This document shows positions 33,410-44,000 of a stretch of DNA of 64,000 nt, in pieces (within the stretch, counting starts at the first letter, position 1; each line of letters starts with the position of its first letter). The notes below the pieces were generated by a model. It was not told the DNA's origin, did not search any database, and saw only the letters and a list, made by a program, of their open reading frames with translations. The position numbers and the translations under genes were made by a program. This DNA is from Spirosoma endophyticum (GTDB lineage: Bacteria; Bacteroidota; Bacteroidia; Cytophagales; Spirosomataceae), in assembly GCF_900112365.1 (NCBI RefSeq), contig NZ_FOLQ01000001.1, positions 930,001 through 994,000 on the forward strand. The letters run 5' to 3'.

Positions 33410-34390
33410 CTACGAGCCGGTTATCCAGTCAATTAATTCATTGGCTCGGGCGCCGGTTTCGCCCGTGCTGGGACTATTCCCTTCACCCCGCAAATCTTTC
33501 ACAATCAACTCGATCAGGGGCTGTTGTACGTGCTCCGGAAAGGGAATGTCGTAATTCGCCACGCCCGTTTCTGTTTCGACCCGGATGAAGTATTTTTCGA
33601 AGAACGAAAACGACAGTTTCCCTTTGGAGCCAACAAACTCAGTTTGCTCAAGCCGTTGCTCTTTATTTACAGTAAAGCACCAGCTTCCTATCCCCAATAC
33701 GCCAGACTGGAATTCAAAATTTGCCATGGCAATATCGTCGGCCTCATACAAACCAGCCTGATTTCTGGAAATTCCATTGGCCGCTTTGATGGGGCCTAGT
33801 ACGTATTCCAGAAAATCGAACTGGTGAGAGGCTAAATCGTGAAAAAGCCCGCCCCCTGAAATATCCGGAGAAACCCGCCAGTTCGGCTCTGGCCCCTCCC
33901 CCAGTTCTCGGGCCGCTGGTTGCCAGTTCAGCTGAATCCGAACGTAGCGAATATCGCCAATGACGTTCGTGTCGATCAGTTCCTTTATCTTCAAAAAATA
34001 GGGAAGCGCCCGGCGGTAAAACGCGACAAACAGCGGCATGCCCGTTTCCCGGCTCACCTGACTCATGGCTTCGCATTCGGCGGTATTCCGCGCCATCGGC
34101 TTTTCTACATAGACCGGCTTTCCGGCCCGCATAGCCCGAATGGCATAATCGGCATGACTACCGGGGGGTGTCGCTACGTATATCGCGTTGACATTGGGGT
34201 CGTTAATCAGGGCATCGGCATCGTCGTACCAAGCCGGTACGTTATGGCGTTTGGCATAATCGGCGGCTTTTTCGGCATCCCTCCGCATCACCGCTACTAA
34301 ACTTGAATGCGGCACTTTGTTAAACGCCTGTCCACTTTTCACTTCCGTTACGTCTCCGCAACCAATGATACCCCAGTTTATTTGATCCAT
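33410..34390 (-). CDS. Gfo/Idh/MocA-family oxidoreductase
   Basis: 326 aa. The N-terminal Rossmann fold starts with NWGIIGCGDVTEVKSG, followed by AIYVATPPGSHADYAIRAM and the catalytic-site motif EKPMARNTAEC (Lys of the EKP motif). The second half (GGGLFHDLASHQFDFLEYVL) is the substrate-binding sheet, with the usual His. The family oxidises or isomerises sugars and inositols with NAD(P). No signal peptide, so cytosolic. It starts 87 bp downstream of the aminotransferase gene on the same strand. Confidence 0.93.
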   Translation of the reverse strand: MDQINWGIIGCGDVTEVKSGQAFNKVPHSSLVAVMRRDAEKAADYAKRHNVPAWYDDADALINDPNVNAIYVATPPGSHADYAIRAMRAGKPVYVEKPMARNTAECEAMSQVSRETGMPLFVAFYRRALPYFLKIKELIDTNVIGDIRYVRIQLNWQPAARELGEGPEPNWRVSPDISGGGLFHDLASHQFDFLEYVLGPIKAANGISRNQAGLYEADDIAMANFEFQSGVLGIGSWCFTVNKEQRLEQTEFVGSKGKLSFSFFEKYFIRVETETGVANYDIPFPEHVQQPLIELIVKDLRGEGNSPSTGETGARANELIDWITGS

Positions 34391-34476
34391 GCTGTTTAGT
34401 ACGTAATAGCAAGCTCTTTAGCCTGTTACGCAAGAAGGATAAACCGAGGATTTTCTACCAAAAAACGATCTCTACC

Positions 34477-35796
34477 TTACTCGGCTTTCTTCTGCTTGCC
34501 TGCTACGGCCTGTTTTTCGGATATAGCTGTGATGGCAGCCACCAGCCGGTCGAGGTCTTTTGGCGAATGATAAACGTGGGGCGTCACCCGTACTCCGTGA
34601 ATATTTTCCCAGTCAATGCCCGTTGTATGGATTTTGTACTTGTTTAGCAACAGGCCATCCACCTCGCTGGTCTTCATGCCATCGATGGAAAACAACGCAA
34701 CAGCTCCGGCAAACTCGGGTTTGAGAGACGTATGAATTTTTACGCCGGGCAAATCCTTGACCTTCTCCATCCAGTAATTTTTGAGGTAATGCGCCCGAGC
34801 AAACTTTCGGGCCGTTCCAATGCTATTATGAAAATCAACGGCGGTACCGATCGCCATTTCAGACGCAAAGGAACGGGTGCCCAGACTCTCAAACTTACGA
34901 ATATCGGGACCATCGGGTTCGTTGTTCGACAGCAACGCCCATACGTTACGTATCTTATTTTGCCTGATGTAGAGCATGCCACTACCAAAAGGCGCACAAA
35001 GCCACTTGTGCAGGCTGGTCGCGTAATAATCAGCGCCGAGATCGGGGATTTTGAAATCGAATAGGGCGAACGAGTGCGCCCCATCGGCAATCACTTCAAT
35101 GCCGCGTTTATGGGCTTCATCCGCAATTTTTCGAACGGGCATCACCTGCCCGATCCAGTTGATCATGTGCGTTACGTGTACCACTTTTGTTTTGGCCGTA
35201 AACGCCTTAACGTATTGATCGACAAGCGAGTCTTCGTTTTCGCTGGGTAGATCCAGATTTAAATAGACCAGTTTGATACCGTCGCGTTTTTCCCGCTGTT
35301 TCCAGGCGTTCAGCATGTTCGGGTAATCCTGTTTGGTCAGTACGACCTCATCACCTGGTTTGAGATTCAGGCCGAAAATGACGGTGTTTAGCCCTTCGGT
35401 GGCATTCCGGTTGATAGCGATTTCCTCGGCAGAACAGCCGCCTAAATCAGCCAGCTTTTCGCGTAGCGATTCGCGACCCTGATCCAGAATTCGCCACATA
35501 TAATACGACGGTGCTTCGTTGCAGTACTGGTAAAACCGGATGTGCGCATCCTGCACCACTTTCGGCTGCGGACAAACCCCGCCGTTGTTGAGATTCAGCA
35601 ACGTTGGCGATACCGTATATTCCGATTTCACCCACGACCAGAAATCTTCGTCCTGCGCCCACTGAGTAACCGACTTCAGTCCGGCATCGGCAAAAGCAAC
35701 GGGCCGGGCAAACGTTTCGGGCAAAAACTGTGGGAGTGTGAGGGCACCGGTGGCTGCGGCTGCGGTTTGGCGAAAGAAGGTTCTGCGAGTCGACAT
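34477..35796 (-). CDS. Exported class V aminotransferase-like (isopenicillin N epimerase-like) protein
   Basis: 439 aa from the ATG at 35796, chosen because it opens a twin-arginine-like signal (MSTRRTFFRQTAAAATGALT); the longer frame adds 24 residues. The PLP fold is clear: NRNATEGLNTVIFGLNLKPG, Asp238 in VIADGAHSF and Schiff-base Lys264 in TSLHKWLCAP. Relatives include isopenicillin N epimerase-like and cysteine desulfurase-like enzymes; the true substrate is unknown. Export of a folded PLP enzyme through Tat would be consistent with cofactor loading in the cytosol. The Gfo/Idh/MocA gene follows on the same strand. Confidence 0.9.
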   Translation of the reverse strand: MSTRRTFFRQTAAAATGALTLPQFLPETFARPVAFADAGLKSVTQWAQDEDFWSWVKSEYTVSPTLLNLNNGGVCPQPKVVQDAHIRFYQYCNEAPSYYMWRILDQGRESLREKLADLGGCSAEEIAINRNATEGLNTVIFGLNLKPGDEVVLTKQDYPNMLNAWKQREKRDGIKLVYLNLDLPSENEDSLVDQYVKAFTAKTKVVHVTHMINWIGQVMPVRKIADEAHKRGIEVIADGAHSFALFDFKIPDLGADYYATSLHKWLCAPFGSGMLYIRQNKIRNVWALLSNNEPDGPDIRKFESLGTRSFASEMAIGTAVDFHNSIGTARKFARAHYLKNYWMEKVKDLPGVKIHTSLKPEFAGAVALFSIDGMKTSEVDGLLLNKYKIHTTGIDWENIHGVRVTPHVYHSPKDLDRLVAAITAISEKQAVAGKQKKAE

Positions 35797-35921
35797 GGCT
35801 GTATATACGTGAGGATGAACGAGGTAGGGTAAAAATATGCATTTTTGACGCGATAGCAAACAAAACACGGGTAACCAGTACGTTTCGCCATAGATAAAGT
35901 TAAAATCACTTTCTTAGCGGA

Positions 35922-36320
35922 ATGAAACAACGTATCGCCCATATGGCTCTGGTCGTCGATGACTACGACGAAGCCATCAACTTTTACACCGGGAAACTCA
36001 ATTTTACACTAGTCGAAGACACAATCCTCAGTGAATCAAAGCGCTGGGTTTTAGTTGCGCCTGCCGGTAGCGACGGCTTCTCGTTATTGCTCGCCAAAGC
36101 CGATGGCGATGAGCAGCGAAGCCGTGTGGGCAACCAGACCGGCGGGCGCGTTTTCCTGTTCCTGTTTACGGATGATCTCTGGCGTGATTATCCCAATATG
36201 GTGGCTAACAATATAAACTTTGTGCGCCCACCAGTTGAGCAACCTTACGGCACAGTAGCTGTTTTTGAAGATTTATATGGCAACCTGTGGGACTTTATTG
36301 AACCTAAAACGGCTAGCTAG
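35922..36320 (+). CDS. VOC-family (glyoxalase-like) protein
   Basis: 132 aa. The single VOC domain has the typical strand-helix start (RIAHMALVVDDYDEAINFYT), GKLNFTLVED, and the end AVFEDLYGNLWDFIE with the likely metal-binding Glu. His of the first motif (AHMALVV) is another candidate ligand. Substrate unknown. The gene is divergent from the aminotransferase gene (125 bp between starts) and 32 bp before the next gene on its strand. Confidence 0.88.
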   Translation: MKQRIAHMALVVDDYDEAINFYTGKLNFTLVEDTILSESKRWVLVAPAGSDGFSLLLAKADGDEQRSRVGNQTGGRVFLFLFTDDLWRDYPNMVANNINFVRPPVEQPYGTVAVFEDLYGNLWDFIEPKTAS

Positions 36321-36352
36321 TACGTATCAAAACCCTCTTTATCAACTCATTC

Positions 36353-37174
36353 GTGAAGCAAATTCTTAATTATCTGGTCGCGTTCCTTATCACTACGTCG
36401 GTTTACGCGCAGCCGACGCCTAAAATCAGGATTTTGCTGCTTGGAACCTTTCATTTTGGCGAAACACAGGACAAGGGAAAAACGTCGTTTGATGACTTAT
36501 TTTCGGCGAAACGACAGCAGGAACTTCAGCAGCTAACAAACCAGTTGGCACGCCTGAAGCCCGATAAAATTTTTGTCGAGAACGAACCCGGTCAGCAGGC
36601 GCACTGGGATAGTTTGTACAGCCAATATCGTCAGGGCACACTCGACACCAATGTCGTACGCAACGAGATTTTTCAGGTGGGTCTCCGAACAGCGCGTAAA
36701 GCGGGTCTGCCGCGGGTGTTTTGTGTCGATCATCAGCAGCCGCTTCCTTATGACAAACTGGAAGCCTTCGACCAGCGCACCAGTAAGGATTCGGTGGCGC
36801 TACGTAAAATGGCCACCTACAAATTACTGAGTCTGCCGTATCCGTACCCAAAAAAGACCCAGAAGCTGGCCAACTCAACACTCCGCGACTTCTACACCTA
36901 TATCAATTCGGCAGAGTATGACGCCGGAAACCGAGCGGATTATTTCGTCTATGCGCCCGCAGGCGGGTATGATAACGACTATACGGGTGTTGAGTTTATC
37001 ACGAGCTGGTATGAGCGAAACGCCAAGATTTTCACCAACATTTTGCGACAGGCCGAGCCAACCGATAAGTTACACATTGTACTGTTTGGGTCGGCGCACA
37101 TGCTTCCGTTGCGGCATTATTTCCAGATGCACCCGTTTTTTGACGTAATCGAGGTAGCGGACGTACTGAAATGA
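36353..37174 (+). CDS. DUF5694-domain protein, probably exported
   Basis: 273 aa with a GTG start at 36353 and a signal peptide (MKQILNYLVAFLITTSVYAQ). The core recalls DUF5694 and the TraB-like hydrolase group: KIRILLLGTFHFGE near the N-terminus with a His, KIFVENEPGQQAHWDSLY with conserved acidic residues, and a terminal VLFGSAHMLPLRHYF with a second His. These look like metal-binding positions, but the activity is unknown. It lies just after the VOC gene and ends 29 bp from a convergent P-type ATPase gene. Confidence 0.82.
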   Translation: MKQILNYLVAFLITTSVYAQPTPKIRILLLGTFHFGETQDKGKTSFDDLFSAKRQQELQQLTNQLARLKPDKIFVENEPGQQAHWDSLYSQYRQGTLDTNVVRNEIFQVGLRTARKAGLPRVFCVDHQQPLPYDKLEAFDQRTSKDSVALRKMATYKLLSLPYPYPKKTQKLANSTLRDFYTYINSAEYDAGNRADYFVYAPAGGYDNDYTGVEFITSWYERNAKIFTNILRQAEPTDKLHIVLFGSAHMLPLRHYFQMHPFFDVIEVADVLK

Positions 37175-37203
37175 GTATGCTCTTCAAGAAGCCACTGGTT
37201 CAT

Positions 37204-39198
37204 TCAGTTTCCTGAGGATTTATCAAATTTCAGGTTTTGAACGCGCACCGCATTCAGAATGGCCAGCATCGCTACGCCCACGTCCGCGAAAACGGCTTCC
37301 CACATCGTAGCCAGCCCGCCAGCGCCCAAAATCAGCACAATGGCTTTGACCACGAATGCCAGCGTAATGTTCTGCCAGACAATGCGCCGGGTGGCCCGGC
37401 CAATCCGAATGGCCGTGGCAATGCGTGAGGGTTCGTCGTTCTGGATCACAATATCAGCGGTTTCGATGGTCGCATCAGAACCCAAGCCCCCCATCGCGAT
37501 ACCCGCATCAGCCAGGGCAACTACCGGCGCGTCATTCACGCCATCGCCGACAAAAGCTAATTTTGCTTTGGGTGTGTTGGCCAACTCCGCTTTCAGGGCT
37601 TCGACTTGTTTGACCTTATCTTCAGGCAACAGATCGCCGATGGCCGTGTCAATGCCTAACGCATCCCCTACGGCTTTTACCACCGCCGATTTATCGCCGG
37701 ACAGCATCACCGTTTTCAAGCCCAGTTCATGCAGTTGCCGAACGGCGTCCTTAGCATCGTCTTTGATCTGATCTGCAATGACGAAGTGACCTGCAAATTT
37801 TCCATCGATAGCTACCAGCACGACGGTATACGGAATCTGGGTTAGTTTCTCATCAAACGTAACCCCGAACTGTTGCAGCAATTTAGCGTTTCCGGCTAGC
37901 ACCTGTTTCCCGCTCACCGTGCCTTTCAGCCCCTGACCAGGAATCTCTTCGACGCCTTCGACCGTGAGTGATACGTAGTCTTTAGGTGCATACGCCAGCA
38001 CCGCCGTAGCAACCGGGTGAGTCGATTTACTTTCCAGAGCCGCCGTCAGGCGGGCAAGTTCATCTTTATCCATACCCTCCGTGTGGACATCGGTTACGCT
38101 GAAAACACCTTTGGTCAACGTACCGGTTTTGTCCATCACGACGGTTTTAACCTGCGTCATAATGTCCAGAAAAACCGAGCCTTTGACCAGAATACCGTGT
38201 CGTGAAGCCGCACCAATCCCGCCAAAATACCCTAACGGAATGGAGACGACCAACGCGCAGGGGCAACCAATTACCAGAAAGACCAACCCCCGGTAGAGCC
38301 ACTGACTGAACTGATAATCGGCCACAAAAAAGTAGGGCAATACCGTAATCAGAAGGGCTAATGCGCAGATAATCGGCGTGTAGATTTTAGCGAATCTGGC
38401 AATAAACTCCTGCGTCTGGGCTTTACGACCCGTAGCCTCCTGCACCATTTTCAGAATGCGGGACAGCTTGGAGTCGGCGTAAACAGCCGTTACGTCCATA
38501 TCCACCAACGACTGCCGATTGATCATTCCCGCCAGCACCGATTCTCCTTTTCGGATGGTTCGCGGGACGGATTCACCCGTTAGCGCAGCCGTATCGAACG
38601 AGCCACTGTCGGAGCGCATGGTGCCATCAAGGCCCACCTTCTCCCCTGCTTTCACCTGCACTACGTCACCGATTGCCACGGCAGCGGCTTTAACGACAGT
38701 CGCTTGTCCATTTCGCAGCACTGTCACCTGATCGGGTCGCACGTCCAGCAATGCTTTCACGGATCGGCGTGCCCGCAGGACGGCCGCATCCTGAAACAAT
38801 TCGCCAATGGTATAAAACAGCATCACGGCGACACCTTCGGGGTATTCACCAATGCCAAACGCACCCACTGTGGCCACGCCCATCAAGAAAAATTCGGTAA
38901 ATACGTCGCGTTGTAAAATGCGGCTCCATGCCCGGCGCAAAACCGGCCAGCCGACAGGTAAATAGGTGGTCAAGTACCAGCCCAGTCGCAGCGGCCCATT
39001 GAACCAGGCCGGTTTCAGGTTATCAAGGAGAATGCCGATCAGGAGCCCGGCCAAACTAAGCAGAGCGGGCAAATAGGTCGTCCAGGTTTGTTCTGGCCCC
39101 TTTTTAGGGGATGCCTCCGCTACTGGGGTAGTTCCTTCTTCGATCAATTCCACATCGTCGTGGTCGTGGTCGTGATCATCGTCGTGCGTATGCGCCAT
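37204..39198 (-). CDS. Heavy-metal P-type ATPase (Zn/Cd/Co/Cu class) with His-rich N-terminus
   Basis: 664 aa from the ATG at 39198; an upstream TTG would overlap the previous gene. It starts with a His/Asp-rich tail (MAHTHDDDHDHDHDD) in place of an HMA GMTCxxC domain. Core motifs: TGES, CPCAL ion site at about 312-314, phosphorylation Asp356 in DKTGTLTKG, STHPVA and GDGVNDAPVVALADAGIAMG. CPCAL with the metal-binding tail fits Zn/Cd/Pb exporters, but Co or Cu cannot be excluded. It lies 7 nt downstream of a membrane-protein gene and in the same direction as the CusAB genes, forming a metal-efflux operon. Confidence 0.93.
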   Translation of the reverse strand: MAHTHDDDHDHDHDDVELIEEGTTPVAEASPKKGPEQTWTTYLPALLSLAGLLIGILLDNLKPAWFNGPLRLGWYLTTYLPVGWPVLRRAWSRILQRDVFTEFFLMGVATVGAFGIGEYPEGVAVMLFYTIGELFQDAAVLRARRSVKALLDVRPDQVTVLRNGQATVVKAAAVAIGDVVQVKAGEKVGLDGTMRSDSGSFDTAALTGESVPRTIRKGESVLAGMINRQSLVDMDVTAVYADSKLSRILKMVQEATGRKAQTQEFIARFAKIYTPIICALALLITVLPYFFVADYQFSQWLYRGLVFLVIGCPCALVVSIPLGYFGGIGAASRHGILVKGSVFLDIMTQVKTVVMDKTGTLTKGVFSVTDVHTEGMDKDELARLTAALESKSTHPVATAVLAYAPKDYVSLTVEGVEEIPGQGLKGTVSGKQVLAGNAKLLQQFGVTFDEKLTQIPYTVVLVAIDGKFAGHFVIADQIKDDAKDAVRQLHELGLKTVMLSGDKSAVVKAVGDALGIDTAIGDLLPEDKVKQVEALKAELANTPKAKLAFVGDGVNDAPVVALADAGIAMGGLGSDATIETADIVIQNDEPSRIATAIRIGRATRRIVWQNITLAFVVKAIVLILGAGGLATMWEAVFADVGVAMLAILNAVRVQNLKFDKSSGN

Positions 39199-39205
39199 AG
39201 GAATA

Positions 39206-39832
39206 TCAGAGTTCAATAAAAAAAGTAAGAATGCCGAGAACGATCAGAATACCACCCGTGATCCGTTTCTCGTGATGGTCGAGCCAGTGCCAGTTCAAAT
39301 GCGCTAAGCCCTTGAAAGACACAGCCGTTAAGGCAACCATGCTGGCGATGGTAACCAGCGTGTAAGCGATTGACAGAGTAATGATGGCAGGCCATCCGAG
39401 CGTACCGGCTGTAAAGAAAAAGGTCTCGATTTCCAGACAGGGCGAAAACAGCATGGCGACCGATAAGGTCGTTACAATGGCTCGTTTCGAGCGGCCGGGA
39501 CGATCCAAACCTTTAGGAATATGTTCATGAGGGGCGCTGGCGTTGTGCATGGCGAAATAAATTAACCCCATAAAAACCAGCAGCACCGACGCAATGAGCC
39601 GGGTCTGGTCTTCCAGTCGGGATGAGATTTCCAGGCCGATAGCCCCAATGAGCACGCCGATCAATACCGTACTCAGTGTATGAAAAAATCCGCTCAACGC
39701 CACCACACCCAGCGTTTCCCGCTCCGACCAGCCTTCGGCCCGTCCGATGAGAACTACCGGCAACCAGTGGTTGGGAATGGCCGCGTGAACAACGCCTAAT
39801 AAAACACTTCCAATGAGCAGATTCCAGAGCAT
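39206..39832 (-). CDS. Six-helix membrane protein, RcnA/UreH-like
   Basis: 208 aa with about six membrane helices. Conserved polar sites in helices (GVVHAAIPNHWLPVV, SGFFHTLSTVL, FSPCLEIETF) and a His-rich loop (WHWLDHHEKRITGG) resemble Ni/Co transporters of the RcnA/NicO/UreH-like group. It lies between the adaptor protein and the P-type ATPase, 7 nt from the latter. A role in metal transport is inferred from this context and the His clusters. Confidence 0.75.
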   Translation of the reverse strand: MLWNLLIGSVLLGVVHAAIPNHWLPVVLIGRAEGWSERETLGVVALSGFFHTLSTVLIGVLIGAIGLEISSRLEDQTRLIASVLLVFMGLIYFAMHNASAPHEHIPKGLDRPGRSKRAIVTTLSVAMLFSPCLEIETFFFTAGTLGWPAIITLSIAYTLVTIASMVALTAVSFKGLAHLNWHWLDHHEKRITGGILIVLGILTFFIEL

Positions 39833-39850
39833 ACTCTCGCCAACGTTTAT

Positions 39851-41041
39851 TTATTCTTCTTCCTCCACATTATTCATGACCGACAGCAGGTCATAGGCAC
39901 CGGCGATTACGATTTTCCAGTCGGGTTTGAAATCGGCGGGCAACGTAACGGCCCGATAGCCATTTTCAACAATGCCCGCCCGCACGGGCACCGGCCGAAA
40001 CCGGTAATGCGTCGCACCGTCGTGGGTCACCTTCTGGTCAAACACGAATACCTGCGATTGATTCCCGGCCTGCACGATAGCGCCTTCGGGCAAGGCCGAT
40101 TCAGGCGATGCGGTTGTTTCAATGGCCGCTTTGAGGAAGGTACCGGGTCGCGACAAACCAGAACCATCCAGCGACGCATACACCTTAACCGTGCGGTCCG
40201 TAGCTGTCTGGCGATTAATGAGTTTGATACGTCCCATTCGTTCCCGCGTTTCGCCCACAATCGATATTCGAACCCGTTGTCCTATCTGAACCTTCGCGAT
40301 GTCGCCCTCAAACACGGTCAGTTCAGCCAGTAAACCGCTGGTACCAACCAGTTCAAAAAGTACGTCGTTGGCGTTAACGTAGTGACCCCGGTTCACATTT
40401 GACTCGGTGATGGTGCCATCAATAGGAGAACGAATTTCGACCGTGCGACTGATTGTGCCAGCCCGTAAGCGAGCCATTGGAATACCCAATAAAGCGAGTT
40501 GTTGTCGAAGCCCTTCGGCGCGGGCTTTAAGAAGACCCAGTTGCGCCGTAGCCTGCTGAAACGTTTTCAGCGCGCCCACGTTTTCGCGGCTTAGTTCGCG
40601 CTGCCGGTCGTACTCCTGTTGCTGGAACGTCAACTGACTTTCCGTTTCCAGATATTCCTGTTGCAGGCGAATAAATTCGGGATTTTCCAGCACGGCCAGT
40701 ACCTGCCCCTTCCGCACGGACGTACCCGCTAAATGATTGGCCGTAGCCAGAATACCCCCATAATGCGTTGCCACCGATACCTGTTGCTGAGGGGGTGCAT
40801 TCAGTATGCCATTGACCCGGATAAGGTTGCTCAGCGTTCGGGATTCAATCGATCCCAACTTAATACCCGCCGTCTGGTATTGGGCTTCGGTGAGTTCAAC
40901 CGTGCCCGCTTCGGCTTCCTTCTGGGTAGAATCTCCCGAAGTTTCCGGGTTTCCTGTTTCAGCCGGTTTGTCAGTTTCTTTGCAGCCGCCCAGATTAGCC
41001 AGCAGAAGTATCATTAGAAAGAGTCGTTTAGAAAGCGTCAT
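39851..41041 (-). CDS. RND efflux periplasmic adaptor subunit (CusB/CzcB type)
   Basis: 396 aa. It starts with a lipoprotein signal (LFLMILLLANLGGCKETD, Cys at the lipobox). The adaptor architecture is complete: biotinyl-lipoyl halves (VSVATHYGGILATANHL, TISRTVEIRSPIDGTITESN), a long alpha hairpin (FIRLQQEYLETESQLTFQQQ), a beta barrel (VGETRERMGRIKLINRQT) and a membrane-proximal domain. It bridges the inner RND pump and outer-membrane factor for heavy-metal ions. It overlaps the pump gene end by 4 bp (41038-41041). Confidence 0.93.
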   Translation of the reverse strand: MTLSKRLFLMILLLANLGGCKETDKPAETGNPETSGDSTQKEAEAGTVELTEAQYQTAGIKLGSIESRTLSNLIRVNGILNAPPQQQVSVATHYGGILATANHLAGTSVRKGQVLAVLENPEFIRLQQEYLETESQLTFQQQEYDRQRELSRENVGALKTFQQATAQLGLLKARAEGLRQQLALLGIPMARLRAGTISRTVEIRSPIDGTITESNVNRGHYVNANDVLFELVGTSGLLAELTVFEGDIAKVQIGQRVRISIVGETRERMGRIKLINRQTATDRTVKVYASLDGSGLSRPGTFLKAAIETTASPESALPEGAIVQAGNQSQVFVFDQKVTHDGATHYRFRPVPVRAGIVENGYRAVTLPADFKPDWKIVIAGAYDLLSVMNNVEEEE

Positions 41042-44000
41042 GGTTGGGTGATGCCTAACAGCAGTTCAATGGTGATAACGGTTTGATTCAGTTCGTTGAG
41101 AGCCGTCAGGTAGCCCGTCTGGATGTCGCTCACGGTACGTAGATTTTGTAGCACCTCAACGTAGCCAATCTCGCCAGCTCGATACGCCTTATCAACCTGC
41201 GTCCGAATCTGAACCGCCTGGGGCAAAGCTGATGTCTGGTAATAGGCCAGCGTTTGCTGGTTTTTGGCGTAGGCTTCCAGGCGCTCGGCCAGTTCCCCTT
41301 CCAGACTACGTTGACGGGCTGTCAGGCTGGCTTCGGTTCGTTGCTGGGCTAACTCACTGGCCTGTACCCTCGCCCGTAAAGGTTTAGAAAAGATAGGAAG
41401 GGAGAGCCCAAACTGGCCATACGTAAAGCGGTTGCCAAAACCGTAGAAGCGGTCCGCTCCATTTACCTGCTCCACGCCCTGCAACGACTGGTTGGTCAGG
41501 CTGACGAAAAAATCGGGTTTGAGCCGGGCCCGTTCCACATCCGTTTCGCGCCGAACAATTTCGATCTGCTGCCGTAACAAAGCCAGTTCCGGATTCGCAG
41601 CTAACATCACCGAATCAACGACCGGCAACGAACGAGCGCTCAGCACCGAGTCACCGGTTACGGGTAAAGCAGGAAGGCCCAGCAATGTTTGCAGTCGCCG
41701 ACGTAGTATCTGTTGGTCAGCTTCGTTCTGTTGCTGCAATAAAGTAGCCTGCCGGGCGGCTGTTTCGGCGGCCGTTTGCTCCAGCAAGGTTCCTTCGCCC
41801 GTTCGTCGGCGCACAGCCGCGCCACGCGCAACCGCCGTCAACAGACTATCCTGCGTAACCAGCGTCCGCCGTAAGGTTTTGAGGTACGTCAGCACGTAGT
41901 ACGTAGATTTTATCTGGTAGGCCAGTTCCTGTCGGCTTAGTCGTCCTTCGGCTTCGGCTCCATCAACGCGGGCATCGGCCAATGACCGCAGTCCCCGTAC
42001 CAGGGCAGGCGCAGGCAAACGCTGCCCCACCGTGATTGAGCCGTCGAAATATTGGCTATTGTATTGTCCCGCCGAGACGGAAATATCCGTTTTCCCCACA
42101 TCGCCTGCCGTACCGCGCAACGCCCGCTGATAGCCCACCCCAAGTGCTGACACGCGTAGCGTCGGGTTGGCCTGATACGCCTGATCGAGCGCTTGTGAAA
42201 GATTGAATGAAGCCGTTTGTCGTACAGAATTTGGCTGATTCGTAACCTGCGCTTGGGTAGAATGGCCCAATCCCAGCAACGTACCAACGAGTAGCCACGG
42301 CCACCAACTGGCCGTTTGTGTGATAGGAATCGGAGGTGCCTGTTTTTTACCAAACGTCTTTTCCTCCAGATAATACAGAATCGGCAATACGATCAGCGTC
42401 AGCAACGTAGCCGTGATCAAACCACCGATGACGACCGTGGCCAGCGGCTTTTGCACCTCAGCGCCCGCCGATGAAGACAGGGCCATCGGCAGAAAACCCA
42501 GTGACGCAACGGTCGCCGTCATCAGCACGGGCCGCAACCGGATGTACGTTCCCCGGAAAATAACTTCGTGCAGATCGGGTTCGTTTTCTTCCCGTCGGAT
42601 GCGGTTGAATTCGGCGATTAGCACAATACCGTTGAGCACCGCCACGCCAAACAGGGCGATAAACCCGACACCCGCCGAGATGCTAAACGGCATGTCGCGC
42701 AGCCACAGCGCCAGCACGCCCCCAATAGCCGAAAGCGGAATAGCCGTAAAAATCAGGAGCGCCTGCCGCACCGAATTGAACGTAACGAACAGGAGCACAA
42801 AAATCAGGATTAAGGCAACTGGCACCGCAACGGCCAATCGATCCCGGGCTTCGATCAAATTCTCAAACTGCCCACCATAAACGACGTAGTACCCCATCGG
42901 AAACTTGATTTTCTCATTAATTTTTTGCGACAACTCATTCACCACATGTTCTACATCACGCCCCCGCACGTTGAACCCGATCGTCAGCCGCCGTTTGGCA
43001 TCTTCCCGCTGAATCTGGTTGGGACCCGGTTTTAACTCCACGCTGGCGAGTTGACCTAGAGGAACCGGTGTACCACCGGGGATGGCGACTGTCAGGTTTC
43101 GCACATCGTCAATGCTTCGGCGGCTCTGATCGCCCAGACGAACGACGACATCATAGCGTTGTTCACCTTCATAGACCAGCCCCGCACTCTCGCCCGCAAA
43201 GGCCGCACTGAGGGTATGGTTGATATCATCGACGGCCAGACCGTAGCGAGCAAGAGCCTCACGATCAGCTTTTACCACAATCTGAGGTAAGCCTTCTACC
43301 TGTTCGACATACAAGTCCGTTGCTCCTTTGACGCTACCGACCAATCGGCTGATACGGGCGGCCAACTGCGTGAGCTGATCCAGATCTTCGCCAAAAATCT
43401 TGACGGCCACGTCCTGTTTGACGCCTGAGGCCAGTTCATTGAAACGCATTTGAATGGGTTGTTGAAATCCGAACGTAACACCCGGAATCGCTTTCAAAGC
43501 CTCCGCCATTTTATCAGCCAGTTCTTCCTGTGTATCGGCAGATGTCCACTCGGATTGGGGTTTGAGGATAATCATCAGGTCAGCCGCTTCGATGGGCATG
43601 GGGTCGGTGGGTATTTCGCCGGACCCAATTTTCCCGATCACTTCCTTTACTTCAGGAAATTTGCGTTTCAGTATCCCCGATGCCTGGATGGTTTTTTCCA
43701 CCGTCTGGGAGATGGACGAGCCGGTCAGGACACGCGTTTCGACGGCGAAATCACCTTCTGACAATGTTGGGATAAACTCGCCACCCAACGTAGTAAAGAG
43801 CCAGATAGCACCAGCTAAAAACCCGGCGGCTACCAGCAGAACCAGAGTTTTAGCCTGCAATGCCCAGCGAATGATGGGTGTGTAAAATCGATGAGCGGCC
43901 TTCATCAATCGGTCGGACAAAGTTTGTTTATGATTTCCATGCTTGCTCAGAAATAGCGCGGAGGCCATCGGCACGTAGGTTATCGAAAGAAGAAAAGCGC

